From Lichenicoccus sp964235615 (GTDB lineage Bacteria; Pseudomonadota; Alphaproteobacteria; Acetobacterales; Acetobacteraceae): 22,101 nt of DNA. Shown here in pieces: positions 7,031 to 13,652 of this stretch; position 1 is the first letter of the stretch, and every line of letters starts with the position of its first letter. Made by a program: the position numbers and the translations under genes. The notes beneath the pieces are model-generated. The model was not told the origin of the DNA and did no database searches. It saw only the letters and a list, made by a program, of their open reading frames with translations. The DNA is taken from contig CAXSEE010000053.1 of NCBI GenBank assembly GCA_964235615.1, positions 1 to 22,101 of the forward strand. Reading direction: 5' to 3'.

Positions 7031-8121
7031 CAACGAGTGATTTCGCGGCTCGCGAACCACTCGGCCGCCGCCGTCAGCGTCTCGTCCGGTGCCGGCTGCC
7101 GCAGATAGGTTGCGAGATCGCGCATCACCCGCTCCACCGGATTGTCACGCAGGAACGCCGCCAGGCCGAGCCCGCGCTGCACCAGCCGGATCACGTCCAA
7201 CCCGGCCTGCTCGGTGGCGATCCGGGCCAGGCCGACGATGGCCACCACATCCCCAGCCTCGTCGGTGCCGCTCTCGGCCATCGTGGCAGCCCTGGCGGCC
7301 CACATCGCGGCTGTCTCCTGGGCGATCAGCGCCTCGCCGATGCGGGTGAGCTGGTGGAGATTCTCATGCCGCCCGCGCGCCAGCAGTTGGTGGCGGAGCA
7401 GGGAGACCAGGCGGTCGATCCCGCCCAGCGCCACCGCGATCCCGCGCCAGGCGCCGGCGCAGAACTCCGGCTGGCGCAGATAATCGCCGGGCGCCCCGAT
7501 CAGCGCCTCCGGACCCAGCGTCATCCCGGTGAAGTCGCACGAGCCGGTGCAGGCGCCGCGCATGCCATGCACGCCGCCGAGCGTATCGACGGCGCGACGG
7601 TCGGCTCCGAGCGGCACGATCACCATCCGGTCCGAGCCGGTCTCAGGCAAGGCGGTGACCAGCGGCCGGGTGACGTGCAACGCGCCGGACGCGAACCGCT
7701 TCTCGCCTTCGAGCCGGTAGCGTCCGCCGGCCTCGACCAGACGCAGCCCCGCCGCCGCCTCGGTCACCCAGATGCCGAACAGATGGCCCTCGGCGGAGTC
7801 TCTCGCGGCCGTGCGCAGCTGCGCCTCGGTGCCATAGACGGCGATCAGCTTGAGCGCGTTGACATGGCCTTCGTAGAGCCGCCCGACCGCGAGGCTCGCG
7901 CGCCCCATCAGGCGAAGCAGATCGAGCAGGGCCGCAGCACCATCCGGCTCGGTGCCGAGACCTTGGCCGCCGAGATGCCGCGGCAATGGCGCCGTCATCG
8001 CGCCGATCTCGCGCAACAGGGCGAAAGCCTGCTCGGGGAAGCCGCCTTCGCGGTCGAGCCGGTCGGCTTCCTGCTCTATGACGGTCACGCCATCGGCGAG
8101 CCGTTCCCGCAGGCTAGCCAT
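7030..8121 (-). CDS. Acyl-CoA-dehydrogenase-fold protein of the glycan cluster
   Basis: The 363-aa product has the ACAD outline. A helical N-terminal domain ends with the GAMTAPLPRHLGGQGLG block. The central beta-barrel carries GIWVTEAAAGLRLVE and the strand LEGEKRFASGA. A helical C-terminal domain contains RHQLLARGRHENLHQL. The 'W-T' flavin-side segment fits an FAD-binding ACAD, but I could not identify a catalytic glutamate with certainty. The substrate may not be a CoA thioester; members near sugar-modifying genes are uncharacterised to my knowledge. ATG 8121 overlaps the TGA of rlmN (TGATG). Longer starts to 8295 would lie inside rlmN. It is the first of three coupled genes after rlmN. 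Confidence 0.82.
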   Translation of the reverse strand: MASLRERLADGVTVIEQEADRLDREGGFPEQAFALLREIGAMTAPLPRHLGGQGLGTEPDGAAALLDLLRLMGRASLAVGRLYEGHVNALKLIAVYGTEAQLRTAARDSAEGHLFGIWVTEAAAGLRLVEAGGRYRLEGEKRFASGALHVTRPLVTALPETGSDRMVIVPLGADRRAVDTLGGVHGMRGACTGSCDFTGMTLGPEALIGAPGDYLRQPEFCAGAWRGIAVALGGIDRLVSLLRHQLLARGRHENLHQLTRIGEALIAQETAAMWAARAATMAESGTDEAGDVVAIVGLARIATEQAGLDVIRLVQRGLGLAAFLRDNPVERVMRDLATYLRQPAPDETLTAAAEWFASREITR

Positions 8122-9299
8122 CAGGCCGCGGCCGACCGCTCGCGCCGGCTCTCGGTCCGCAGCTGTCCGCAGGCGGCCAGGATGTCTTGCCCACGCGGCA
8201 TCCGGATCGGCGAGGCGAAGCCGGCGTCGGTCACGATCTGCGCGAAGCGGTCGAGCTGCTCGCGGGTCGAGGTCTGGTACGGGCTGCCCGGCCACGGGTT
8301 GAACGGGATCAAATTCACCTTGGCCGGAATGCCGGCGATCAGCCGCACCAGCTCACGCGCGTCGGCCTCGCTGTCGTTGATGCCGCGCAGCATGACGTAT
8401 TCGAAGGTGATGCGCCGCGCGTTCGAGGCGGCCGGGTAGCGCCGGCAGGCCGCGAGCAGCTCGGCGATCGGGTATTTGCGGTTCAGCGGCACGATCTCGT
8501 CGCGCAGCTCGTCGCGCACCGCATGCAGCGACACCGCGAGGTTGACCGCCAACTCCGCGCCACAGCGGTCCATCATCGGCACCACGCCGGAGGTGGACAG
8601 GGTGATCCGGCGACGCGACAGGGCGATGCCTTCGCCGTCCATGACGATCCGCATCGCCTTGGCGACGTTCTCGTAATTGTACAGCGGCTCGCCCATACCC
8701 ATCAGCACGATGGTCGAGAGCAGGCGAGGGGTCTCGCCGCGCGGGCTCGGCCACTCGCCGTAGCTGTCGCGCGCGGCCATGAACTGGCCGACGATCTCGG
8801 CCGCTCCGAGGTTTCGCACCAGCGTCTGGGTGCCGGTATGGCAGAAGCGGCAGGACAACGTGCAGCCGACCTGGCTGGAGATGCACACGGCACCTCGGTC
8901 CTCGCGCCGGTCGGGGATGTAGACCGTCTCCGCCTCCTGGCCATCGCGGAAGCGGAACAGGAATTTGCGGGTCTCGTCGGAGCTGGTCTGCACGGTCGCC
9001 GCCGTGGGACGGCCGATCACGAAGCGCTCGGCCAGGATCGCCTGCAACGGCTTGGCGATGGAGCTCATCATGGCGAAGTCGGTGACGCCCTGGTGATAGA
9101 CCCAGTGCCAGATCTGCTTGGTCCGGAACGGCTTCTCGCCGATTTCGACCAGCGCCTCGGTCAGTTCCTCGCGCGACAACCCGACGATCTCGCGACGGCC
9201 ATCCGCCAGCACCGCGGGCGGCGGCGAGAACAGCGCGGTCTTGGCCAGGATCCGGACGCGCTCGGCCTCGTTGAGAGTATCGGTGGATAGTGTGGTCAT
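8121..9299 (-). CDS. rlmN: Dual-specificity 23S rRNA/tRNA adenine C2-methyltransferase RlmN
   Basis: The 392-aa product is a radical SAM enzyme with the 4Fe-4S cysteines C146, C150 and C153 in CTLSCRFC. The two catalytic cysteines are also present: C139 sits 7 residues before the cluster, as C118 does in E. coli, and C377 is in DILAACGQL. The GMGEPLYNYENV segment is the SAM-binding GGEP motif. RlmN methylates A2503 of 23S rRNA and A37 of several tRNAs. The start at ATG 9299 gives MTTLSTDTLN; its ribosome site is weak (AAGAC), so an upstream start (to 9374) cannot be excluded. Its stop overlaps the start of the acyl-CoA-dehydrogenase-like gene. Confidence 0.96.
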   Translation of the reverse strand: MTTLSTDTLNEAERVRILAKTALFSPPPAVLADGRREIVGLSREELTEALVEIGEKPFRTKQIWHWVYHQGVTDFAMMSSIAKPLQAILAERFVIGRPTAATVQTSSDETRKFLFRFRDGQEAETVYIPDRREDRGAVCISSQVGCTLSCRFCHTGTQTLVRNLGAAEIVGQFMAARDSYGEWPSPRGETPRLLSTIVLMGMGEPLYNYENVAKAMRIVMDGEGIALSRRRITLSTSGVVPMMDRCGAELAVNLAVSLHAVRDELRDEIVPLNRKYPIAELLAACRRYPAASNARRITFEYVMLRGINDSEADARELVRLIAGIPAKVNLIPFNPWPGSPYQTSTREQLDRFAQIVTDAGFASPIRMPRGQDILAACGQLRTESRRERSAAA

Positions 9300-9428
9300 G
9301 CGCGGTCTTATAAAGCATCCCGGACGGCACACGTATAGACGATGCAATCCGGGGTGCGTTGCACTTGGCAACACTCAATTCTATGGACGTTGGCCCGCAA
9401 CCGTCACACGATTGCCACGTTTATGAAG

Positions 9429-9453
9429 CCGTATGGTAACGAGAACGATACGG
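9429..9453 (+). promoter_or_regulatory. Leader inverted repeat before the 51-aa gene
   Basis: CCGTAT (9429-9434) and ATACGG (9448-9453) are perfect inverted arms around a 13-nt loop, ending 4 nt before the AGGAGG at 9457-9462. In RNA the stem can extend by a G-U and an A-U pair. It could modulate access to the ribosome site or be an operator. Confidence 0.3.
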
Positions 9454-9468
9454 TTCAGGAGGCTGGCG

Positions 9469-9624
9469 ATGGACGATCTGGAATACAACGCGAAGCTGGA
9501 TGAGCTGGATCATCTGCTCAACGACCCGGAGATCGAGTCCGAGCCGTCCCATATCTGGTCGCTGCTGGCGGAAGTCTCCCACCATGACCTGATGGCCGCG
9601 GCACCGGTGCAACCGACCGCCTAG
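9469..9624 (+). CDS. 51-aa protein resembling the N-terminal coiled coil of release factor 1
   Basis: ATG 9469 has a perfect AGGAGG 6 nt upstream, far better than the TTG/ATG region at 9433. The peptide contains KLDELDHLLNDPEIESEP and then WSLLAEVSHHD. That pattern is close to the first helical segment of PrfA-type release factors ('.ELE.LLSDPEV..DP....L..EYA'). There is no GGQ or PxT domain, so it cannot be a release factor itself. It is acidic and probably helical. The stop TAG at 9622-9624 overlaps the tlyA stop on the other strand within a CTAG. It is divergent from rlmN across 169 bp. Function is unknown; the RF1 resemblance is my pattern reading. Confidence 0.7.
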   Translation: MDDLEYNAKLDELDHLLNDPEIESEPSHIWSLLAEVSHHDLMAAAPVQPTA

Positions 9625-10355
9625 GCATGACGCGCCGCGATCAGGAATTCGCGGTTGCCCTCCGGTCCGGTGATCGGACTCGGCTCGATCCCGACCACGC
9701 TCCAGCCGTCGAGGCTGCCCCACCAGTCACGCACCAGGTTGCAGACCTCGACATGGATCGCCGGGTCGCGCACCACTCCCTTGGAGCCGATCGCCGCGCG
9801 CCCGGCCTCGAACTGAGGCTTGATCAGCGCCACCGCCCAGGCCCCTGGCTGACATAACGCGAGGCTCGCCGGCAGCACGGTGCGAAGCCCGATGAAGCTG
9901 GCGTCGCAGACCAGGGCCTCGATCGCGTCGGGAATGATGCCGCCGTCGAGGATGCGGGCGTTGAGCCGCTCATGCACCACCACCCGCGGATCCTGACGCA
10001 GCTTCCAGGCCAGTTGGCCATGCCCGACATCGACCGCATGCACCCGGGCGGCGCCACCCGCCAGCAGAACGTCGGTGAAGCCGCCGGTGGAGGCGCCGAT
10101 ATCGAGGCAGCAGCGCCCCTCCGGCAAAAGCCCGAAATAATCTAGCGCATGCGCCAGCTTGAGGCCGCCGCGCGACACCCATGGATGATCCTGGCCGCGC
10201 AGGCTCAACGGTGCGTCGGCAGAGAGCTGGTCGCCGGCCTTGGCGACGCGCGCCTCCCCGGTGAACACCAGCCCGGCCAGGATCAAGGCCTGTGCCCGCG
10301 CGCGGCTCTCGACCAGGCCGCGCTCGACCAGGAGCTGGTCGGCCCGAACTTTCAC
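9621..10355 (-). CDS. tlyA: TlyA family rRNA (cytidine-2'-O)-methyltransferase / S4-domain protein
   Basis: The 244-aa product opens with an S4 RNA-binding domain (VRADQLLVERGLVESRARAQ, residues about 3-60). The FtsJ-like methyltransferase domain that follows has SAM motif CLDIGASTGGFTD (D85), ALIKPQFEAGR and GIEPSPITGPEGNREFL, the conserved K and E region. In mycobacteria TlyA 2'-O-methylates C1409 of 16S and C1920 of 23S rRNA. The start is GTG 10355, with AAGGTGG about 6 nt upstream; it is 10 nt after the ispA stop. The longer in-frame extension to 10661 lies wholly inside ispA and is rejected. In many Alphaproteobacteria dxs sits between ispA and tlyA; here it does not. Confidence 0.93.
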   Translation of the reverse strand: MKVRADQLLVERGLVESRARAQALILAGLVFTGEARVAKAGDQLSADAPLSLRGQDHPWVSRGGLKLAHALDYFGLLPEGRCCLDIGASTGGFTDVLLAGGAARVHAVDVGHGQLAWKLRQDPRVVVHERLNARILDGGIIPDAIEALVCDASFIGLRTVLPASLALCQPGAWAVALIKPQFEAGRAAIGSKGVVRDPAIHVEVCNLVRDWWGSLDGWSVVGIEPSPITGPEGNREFLIAARHA

Positions 10356-10365
10356 GCGACCACCT

Positions 10366-11256
10366 TCAGTTCCGGCGCTCCACCACGTAGCGGGCCAGCG
10401 CGCGCAGCCGGTCGGCCTCGCGGCCGAACGCCGCGAGCTGTCCGACCGCGTCGGCAGCGAAAGTCCGCGCCGCGTCCCGGGCGCCGTCGATGCCCAGCAG
10501 GGCGACGAAGGTGGACTTGCCCGCCTCCTGGTCCTTGCCGGCGGTCTTGCCGAGCTCGGCAGCGCTGGCGGTCGCGTCCAGCACGTCGTCCGCGACCTGG
10601 AACGCAGCGCCCAGGTCGCGGCCATAGGCCGCCAGCCGCGCGCAGGCCTGGTCGTCGGCACCGCCGAGGATGGCGCCGGCCTCGGCGCTGTAGCGGATCA
10701 GCCGGCCGGTCTTGAGCGCATGCAGCCGCTCCACTTCCGCCAGGGCCAGCGCCCGTCCTTCGCCCTGCATGTCGATCATCTGGCCGGCCACCATGCCGGC
10801 GGCGCCGGAAGCCACGGCCAGGGCGGAGACCAGGGCGATGCGTATGCCGGCGTCCGGATGCGTGGCCGAGCCGGCAATGGTCTCGAAGGCGAGCGTCTGC
10901 AGCGCGTCGCCGACCAGGATGGCGGTGGCCTCGTCGAAGCGGATATGCGTCGAGGGCTGGCCGCGCCGAAGATCGTCGTCATCCATCGCCGGCAGGTCGT
11001 CATGCACCAGCGAGTAGGCATGCAGCATCTCCACCGACGCCGCCACGCGCAAGGCGCCCTCCGGCGACGCGCCGAACAGGCTCGCCGCCTCGGTCACCAG
11101 GAAGCCGCGCAGCCGCTTGCCGCCGCCGAGGGTCGCGTAGCGCATCGCCTCGATCAGCCGAGCCTCGCTGCCGGCGACCGGAGGGATGAGCTGGTCGAGC
11201 ACGGCCTCGATGGCGCCCGCGCGCGACGCGAGCGTGTCCTGGATGGTCTGGCTCAA
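10366..11256 (-). CDS. ispA: Short-chain (farnesyl) polyprenyl diphosphate synthase
   Basis: The 296-aa product has the first aspartate-rich motif D86-D-L-P-A-M-D92-D-D in HAYSLVHDDLPAMDDDDLRRG-like context. The second motif is DDVLD at 223-227, and GQMID and the K-T-G-R segment lie between. The two-residue insertion in the first motif (DDxxxxD) and the preceding 'YSLVH' are those of E. coli-type IspA, which makes farnesyl diphosphate from IPP and DMAPP/GPP. The start is TTG 11256: it begins MSQTIQD, and TTGA overlaps the xseB stop, mirroring ATGA coupling. No ATG or GTG fits, and the longer extension to 11343 lies inside xseB. Confidence 0.93.
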   Translation of the reverse strand: MSQTIQDTLASRAGAIEAVLDQLIPPVAGSEARLIEAMRYATLGGGKRLRGFLVTEAASLFGASPEGALRVAASVEMLHAYSLVHDDLPAMDDDDLRRGQPSTHIRFDEATAILVGDALQTLAFETIAGSATHPDAGIRIALVSALAVASGAAGMVAGQMIDMQGEGRALALAEVERLHALKTGRLIRYSAEAGAILGGADDQACARLAAYGRDLGAAFQVADDVLDATASAAELGKTAGKDQEAGKSTFVALLGIDGARDAARTFAADAVGQLAAFGREADRLRALARYVVERRN

Positions 11257-11483
11257 TCGAGCGCCCTCAGTTCCGGCGTGCCGTCGGCGCGCTCGACGAT
11301 CGCCTGCACGCGGGCTTCCGCCTGCGCCAGCTTGGCCTCGCAATGGCGCTTCAGGGCGGCACCCCGTTCGTAGGAGCCGATCGCGTCCTCCAGCTTCTGC
11401 TGGCCGCCTTCCAGGCTGCGCACGATCTTCTCGAGTTCCGCAAGCGCATCCTCGAAGGAGAGCTGCGACAGGGAATCCGACAT
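11253..11483 (-). CDS. xseB: Exodeoxyribonuclease VII small subunit
   Basis: The 76-aa product has the XseB signature LSFEDALAELEKIVRSLE followed by EDAIGSYERGAALKRHCE, predicted to form a helical hairpin. It is the regulatory small subunit that coats the long helix of XseA in exonuclease VII, which degrades single-stranded DNA. Length is standard (70-80 aa). The start is ATG 11483, with GAGG 7 nt upstream. The TGA stop shares bases with the TTG start of ispA, so translation is probably coupled. XseB-IspA adjacency is widespread in Proteobacteria. Confidence 0.95.
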   Translation of the reverse strand: MSDSLSQLSFEDALAELEKIVRSLEGGQQKLEDAIGSYERGAALKRHCEAKLAQAEARVQAIVERADGTPELRALD

Positions 11484-11567
11484 CGTGGGCCTCGCTTGTT
11501 GCCTATTCGGCCAGGGGATAGCTCGTGGCTCCCAAATTCGGAAGAGGGGGATGCGAAAGAGGTTTCA

Positions 11568-11810
11568 TCACGAGGCGGACGGCTCCGGCCGGCGGCGGAT
11601 GACGAACGAGAACACCCCGCTTTCCTCGCTGAAGGCGACCAGCGCGTGACCGGTCTCCCGGCAGAAGGCCTGGAAATCGCCCACCGCGGCACGGTCGGTC
11701 GCCAGCACGCGCAGCCGTTCGCCCGGCTGCATCGAGCGCAGCGCCCGGTTCGCGCGCAGCACCGGCAACGGGCAGCTCAGCGCCTTCACGTCCAGCACGG
11801 TCTCGCTCAT
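11568..11810 (-). CDS. TusA-family sulfur carrier protein
   Basis: The 80-aa product contains the TusA/SirA motif C13-P-L-P in ALSCPLPVLRANRAL, with the conserved persulfide-carrying cysteine. The L-R-V-L-A-T-D segment then leads into a two-layer alpha/beta sandwich ending FSFVIRRR. Such proteins relay sulfur from IscS-type desulfurases to tRNA thiolation, molybdenum cofactor or other acceptors; which one is unknown here. The start is ATG 11810, with GGGAG 8 nt upstream. It is 84 bp upstream of xseB on the same strand and could be the first gene of the tusA-xseB-ispA-tlyA run. It is divergent from the ROK kinase. Confidence 0.88.
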   Translation of the reverse strand: MSETVLDVKALSCPLPVLRANRALRSMQPGERLRVLATDRAAVGDFQAFCRETGHALVAFSEESGVFSFVIRRRPEPSAS

Positions 11811-11820
11811 GGGTCGTTCT

Positions 11821-11858
11821 CCCGCCCTTGGCTGACATCCCCGCCCTTGGCTGAGATC
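11821..11858. repeat. Tandem duplication, 2 x 19 bp, in the tusA/ROK gap
   Basis: CCCGCCCTTGGCTGACATC (11821-11839) is followed at once by the same 19-mer with C changed to G at position 16 (11840-11858). It begins 11 bp upstream of the tusA start and ends 48 bp upstream of the ROK kinase start, so it lies in the shared divergent promoter region. Confidence 0.9.
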
Positions 11859-11906
11859 CAAGTCGCGGTGCATGATACCGCAAACAATCCTTGGGACGAG
11901 GCGGAC

Positions 11907-12839
11907 ATGGCGGATTTCCGGATCGGCATCGACTTCGGCGGCACCAAGATCGAGATCGCGGCACTGGGGCAGGACGGCAAGCAGCTGCTGCGGCGCAGGA
12001 TCCCCAACCCCGGCGTCTACGAGGCCGCCATCCTCGCCATGGTCGGCCTGGTTCAGGAGACCGAGCACGAGCTGCATGGCGAGGCGTCGGTCGGTGTCGG
12101 CATCCCCGGCGCCATCAGCCCGGACAGCGGCATGGTCAAGAACGCCAATTCGACCTGGCTGAACGGAAAGCCCTTCGGCCGCGACCTCGGCGACGCCATG
12201 GCCCGTGAGGTGCGCGTCGAGAATGACGCCAACTGCTTTGCCTTGTCCGAGGCGGTCGACGGCGCCGGCGCCGGCAAGCGAGTGGTGTTCGGGATCATCC
12301 TCGGCACCGGGGTCGGCGGCGGCATCATCGTCGGCGAGCAGGCGCTGACCGGGCCGCATCATATCGCCGGCGAGTGGGGCCACAACCCGCTGCCCTGGCC
12401 GCGGCTGGACGAGTTCCCGATGCCGCAATGCTTCTGCGGCAACGAGGGCTGCATCGAGCGTTTCCTGTGCGGGTCGGCCCTCGCCTCGGACTGCGACGGT
12501 CCCGGCGCGCGCGATGCGAGGACCATTCCCGGCCGCGCGGCCGCCGGCGAGGAAAAGGCGGTCGCCGCCCTGGCCCGCCATTCCAACCGCCTGGCGCGCT
12601 GCCTGGCGATGGTGATCAACTTTCTCGATCCCGACGCCATCGTCATCGGCGGCGGCCTGTCGAACATGCCGCACCTCTATGACGAGGTGCCCGAGATGCT
12701 CAAGCGCTACGTGATCAGCCCGCGCGTCACCACGCCGATCCTGCGCAACGTCCACGGCGACAGCTCCGGCGTGCGTGGTGCCGCATGGCTGTGGCCGCGC
12801 GAGGTGATCCATCGGGGGCACATGACCAGCGTCGCCTGA
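11907..12839 (+). CDS. ROK family sugar kinase (fructokinase-like)
   Basis: The 310-aa product has the ASKHA phosphate-1 loop DFGGTK at 9-14, a VGIPGAISP segment, catalytic-region ENDANCFALSE, and the phosphate-2 loop LGTGVGGGII. The ROK zinc site reads GEWGHNPLPW then C175-F-C177-GNEG-C182-IE. These are the marks of Mak/Frk-like ROK kinases that phosphorylate fructose, mannose or glucose using ATP; exact sugar preference cannot be read. No N-terminal helix-turn-helix is present, so it is not a ROK repressor. The start is ATG 11907, with GAGG about 6 nt upstream. An upstream in-frame extension starting at 11343 runs antisense through tusA/xseB and is rejected. Its stop codon sits in a direct repeat. 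Confidence 0.92.
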   Translation: MADFRIGIDFGGTKIEIAALGQDGKQLLRRRIPNPGVYEAAILAMVGLVQETEHELHGEASVGVGIPGAISPDSGMVKNANSTWLNGKPFGRDLGDAMAREVRVENDANCFALSEAVDGAGAGKRVVFGIILGTGVGGGIIVGEQALTGPHHIAGEWGHNPLPWPRLDEFPMPQCFCGNEGCIERFLCGSALASDCDGPGARDARTIPGRAAAGEEKAVAALARHSNRLARCLAMVINFLDPDAIVIGGGLSNMPHLYDEVPEMLKRYVISPRVTTPILRNVHGDSSGVRGAAWLWPREVIHRGHMTSVA

Positions 12840-12877
12840 TCCAAAAGCTTCCCAGCCTTGCCTGATCCAGAAGCTTC
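12834..12877. repeat. Direct repeat, 2 x 18 bp, over the ROK stop codon
   Basis: GCCTGATCCAAAAGCTTC (12834-12851) recurs as GCCTGATCCAGAAGCTTC (12860-12877), one mismatch, period 26. Copy 1 holds the ROK kinase TGA (12837-12839). Copy 2 runs into the DUF3455 stop codon (12876-12878) on the other strand. Both copies contain a HindIII-type AAGCTT. Confidence 0.9.
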
Positions 12878-13364
12878 ATTGCGCCCCGGCAGCGGGGAAC
12901 AGGGTATAGATCGCGCGGTAGGACACCTTCGTCTCGAGACCGGCATGTCGGGCGTCGCATCCGCTCGCGGGCGGCATGCCTCCCTCGGTCTGTGTTCGGG
13001 CAATATATCCGACGCTTGCAAACGAGCCGCTGCCGCGATGCGACTTGGCGCGTAGAAGCAGCCAGGGAATGGACGTCGGCTCGGGGGCAGGAGCCGACAC
13101 CAACACTTCGCCGACCACCATGCTGCCGTCCGTTGCCTGCCAGCTCGGCCCCGCGAAGTGGTGCCCTTCCACTACGCCTCCCATGTTGGTCAGGCTTGCG
13201 TCGGGCGCCTTGAATTTCCATGCGTAGCCGGTCGGTGCGGGCGCACAGGCATAGACCTGCGTCCCGACGCCCCGCAGCTGGATCACCGGGTGACCCTCAG
13301 CCCGGACGACGCTGCTCGAACCCACGATCAACGTCACCAGCGCCACGCTCATTCTGATCTGCAT
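12876..13364 (-). CDS. DUF3455 secreted protein
   Basis: The 162-aa product begins MQIRMSVALVTLIVGSSSVVRA, a signal peptide with likely cleavage after VRA. The mature part has VYACAPAPTGYAWKFKAPDA, HHFAGPSWQATDGS, IPWLLLRAKSH and a GCDARHAG motif. This string is the hallmark of DUF3455, a family of exported proteins of unknown function seen in Proteobacteria and fungi. I chose ATG 13364 because AAAGAAGG lies about 4 nt upstream, within what would be a GTG-initiated extension from 13379. It follows the 90-aa gene by 15 bp on the same strand, so it is probably the last gene of that run. Export to the periplasm is inferred. Confidence 0.88.
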   Translation of the reverse strand: MQIRMSVALVTLIVGSSSVVRAEGHPVIQLRGVGTQVYACAPAPTGYAWKFKAPDASLTNMGGVVEGHHFAGPSWQATDGSMVVGEVLVSAPAPEPTSIPWLLLRAKSHRGSGSFASVGYIARTQTEGGMPPASGCDARHAGLETKVSYRAIYTLFPAAGAQ

Positions 13365-13379
13365 CCGACCTTCTTTCAC

Positions 13380-13652
13380 CTAGAAAATGCCGCGTGGCTG
13401 GACGACCTGCTCGATCATGGCATTCTTCTCGCTGGCCATCAGCACGTCGTCCTGGGCAGCCGGCTCCTTGTCCGGATGGGGCTCGGAGTCTGCCATCGGA
13501 TCGGGTGCCGCGTTGTTGAACTCCGGCGCCGTGATCAGGTCGGTCAGGACGGCCACCGCCACATCCCTTCCGATGCCCTGCGCCACCGCCTCATTGATCA
13601 GGGCAGTCAGCCGGGGCAGCAGGAAGTCGTGTCCGGGGGTGTCGCTGGTCAT
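13380..13652 (-). CDS. 90-aa protein of unknown function
   Basis: The product has an N-terminal helical part (LLPRLTALINEAVAQGIG, then VAVAVLTDLITAPEFN) and an acidic, proline-containing C-terminal half ending VVQPRGIF. I do not recognise a family, and there is no signal peptide or membrane segment. Its ATG (13652-13650) shares the bases ATGA with the stop of the upstream glycosyltransferase, a translational-coupling layout. This is the main argument that it is a real gene. The DUF3455 ribosome site begins right after its TAG stop. A role linked to the glycosyltransferase is possible but only by position. Confidence 0.7.
   Translation of the reverse strand: MTSDTPGHDFLLPRLTALINEAVAQGIGRDVAVAVLTDLITAPEFNNAAPDPMADSEPHPDKEPAAQDDVLMASEKNAMIEQVVQPRGIF

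Noticed and set aside
3933..8121. A true nod (lipochitooligosaccharide) locus
   Set aside because: No NodA acyltransferase, NodC-like membrane synthase or nod-box is visible; only the chemistry of two steps is similar.
6946..8439. 497-aa open frame on the plus strand across PIG-L, ACAD-like and rlmN genes
   Set aside because: Covers three motif-bearing minus-strand genes; the product is low-complexity His/Arg/Gln-rich.
8187..9290. 367-aa open frame antisense to rlmN
   Set aside because: Shadow of rlmN, whose cysteine spacing is exactly conserved.
9412..9440. TTGCCA ... GGTAAC as a sigma-70 promoter for the 51-aa gene
   Set aside because: The -10-like element is poor and would overlap the leader hairpin; no reliable promoter can be assigned.
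11343..11906. Upstream in-frame extension of the ROK kinase
   Set aside because: It crosses tusA and xseB in antisense; ATG 11907 has a ribosome site and begins the family-typical N-terminus.
11568..12821. 417-aa minus-strand frame leading into tusA
   Set aside because: Only the last 80 codons are TusA, with their own ribosome site; the rest is antisense to the ROK kinase.
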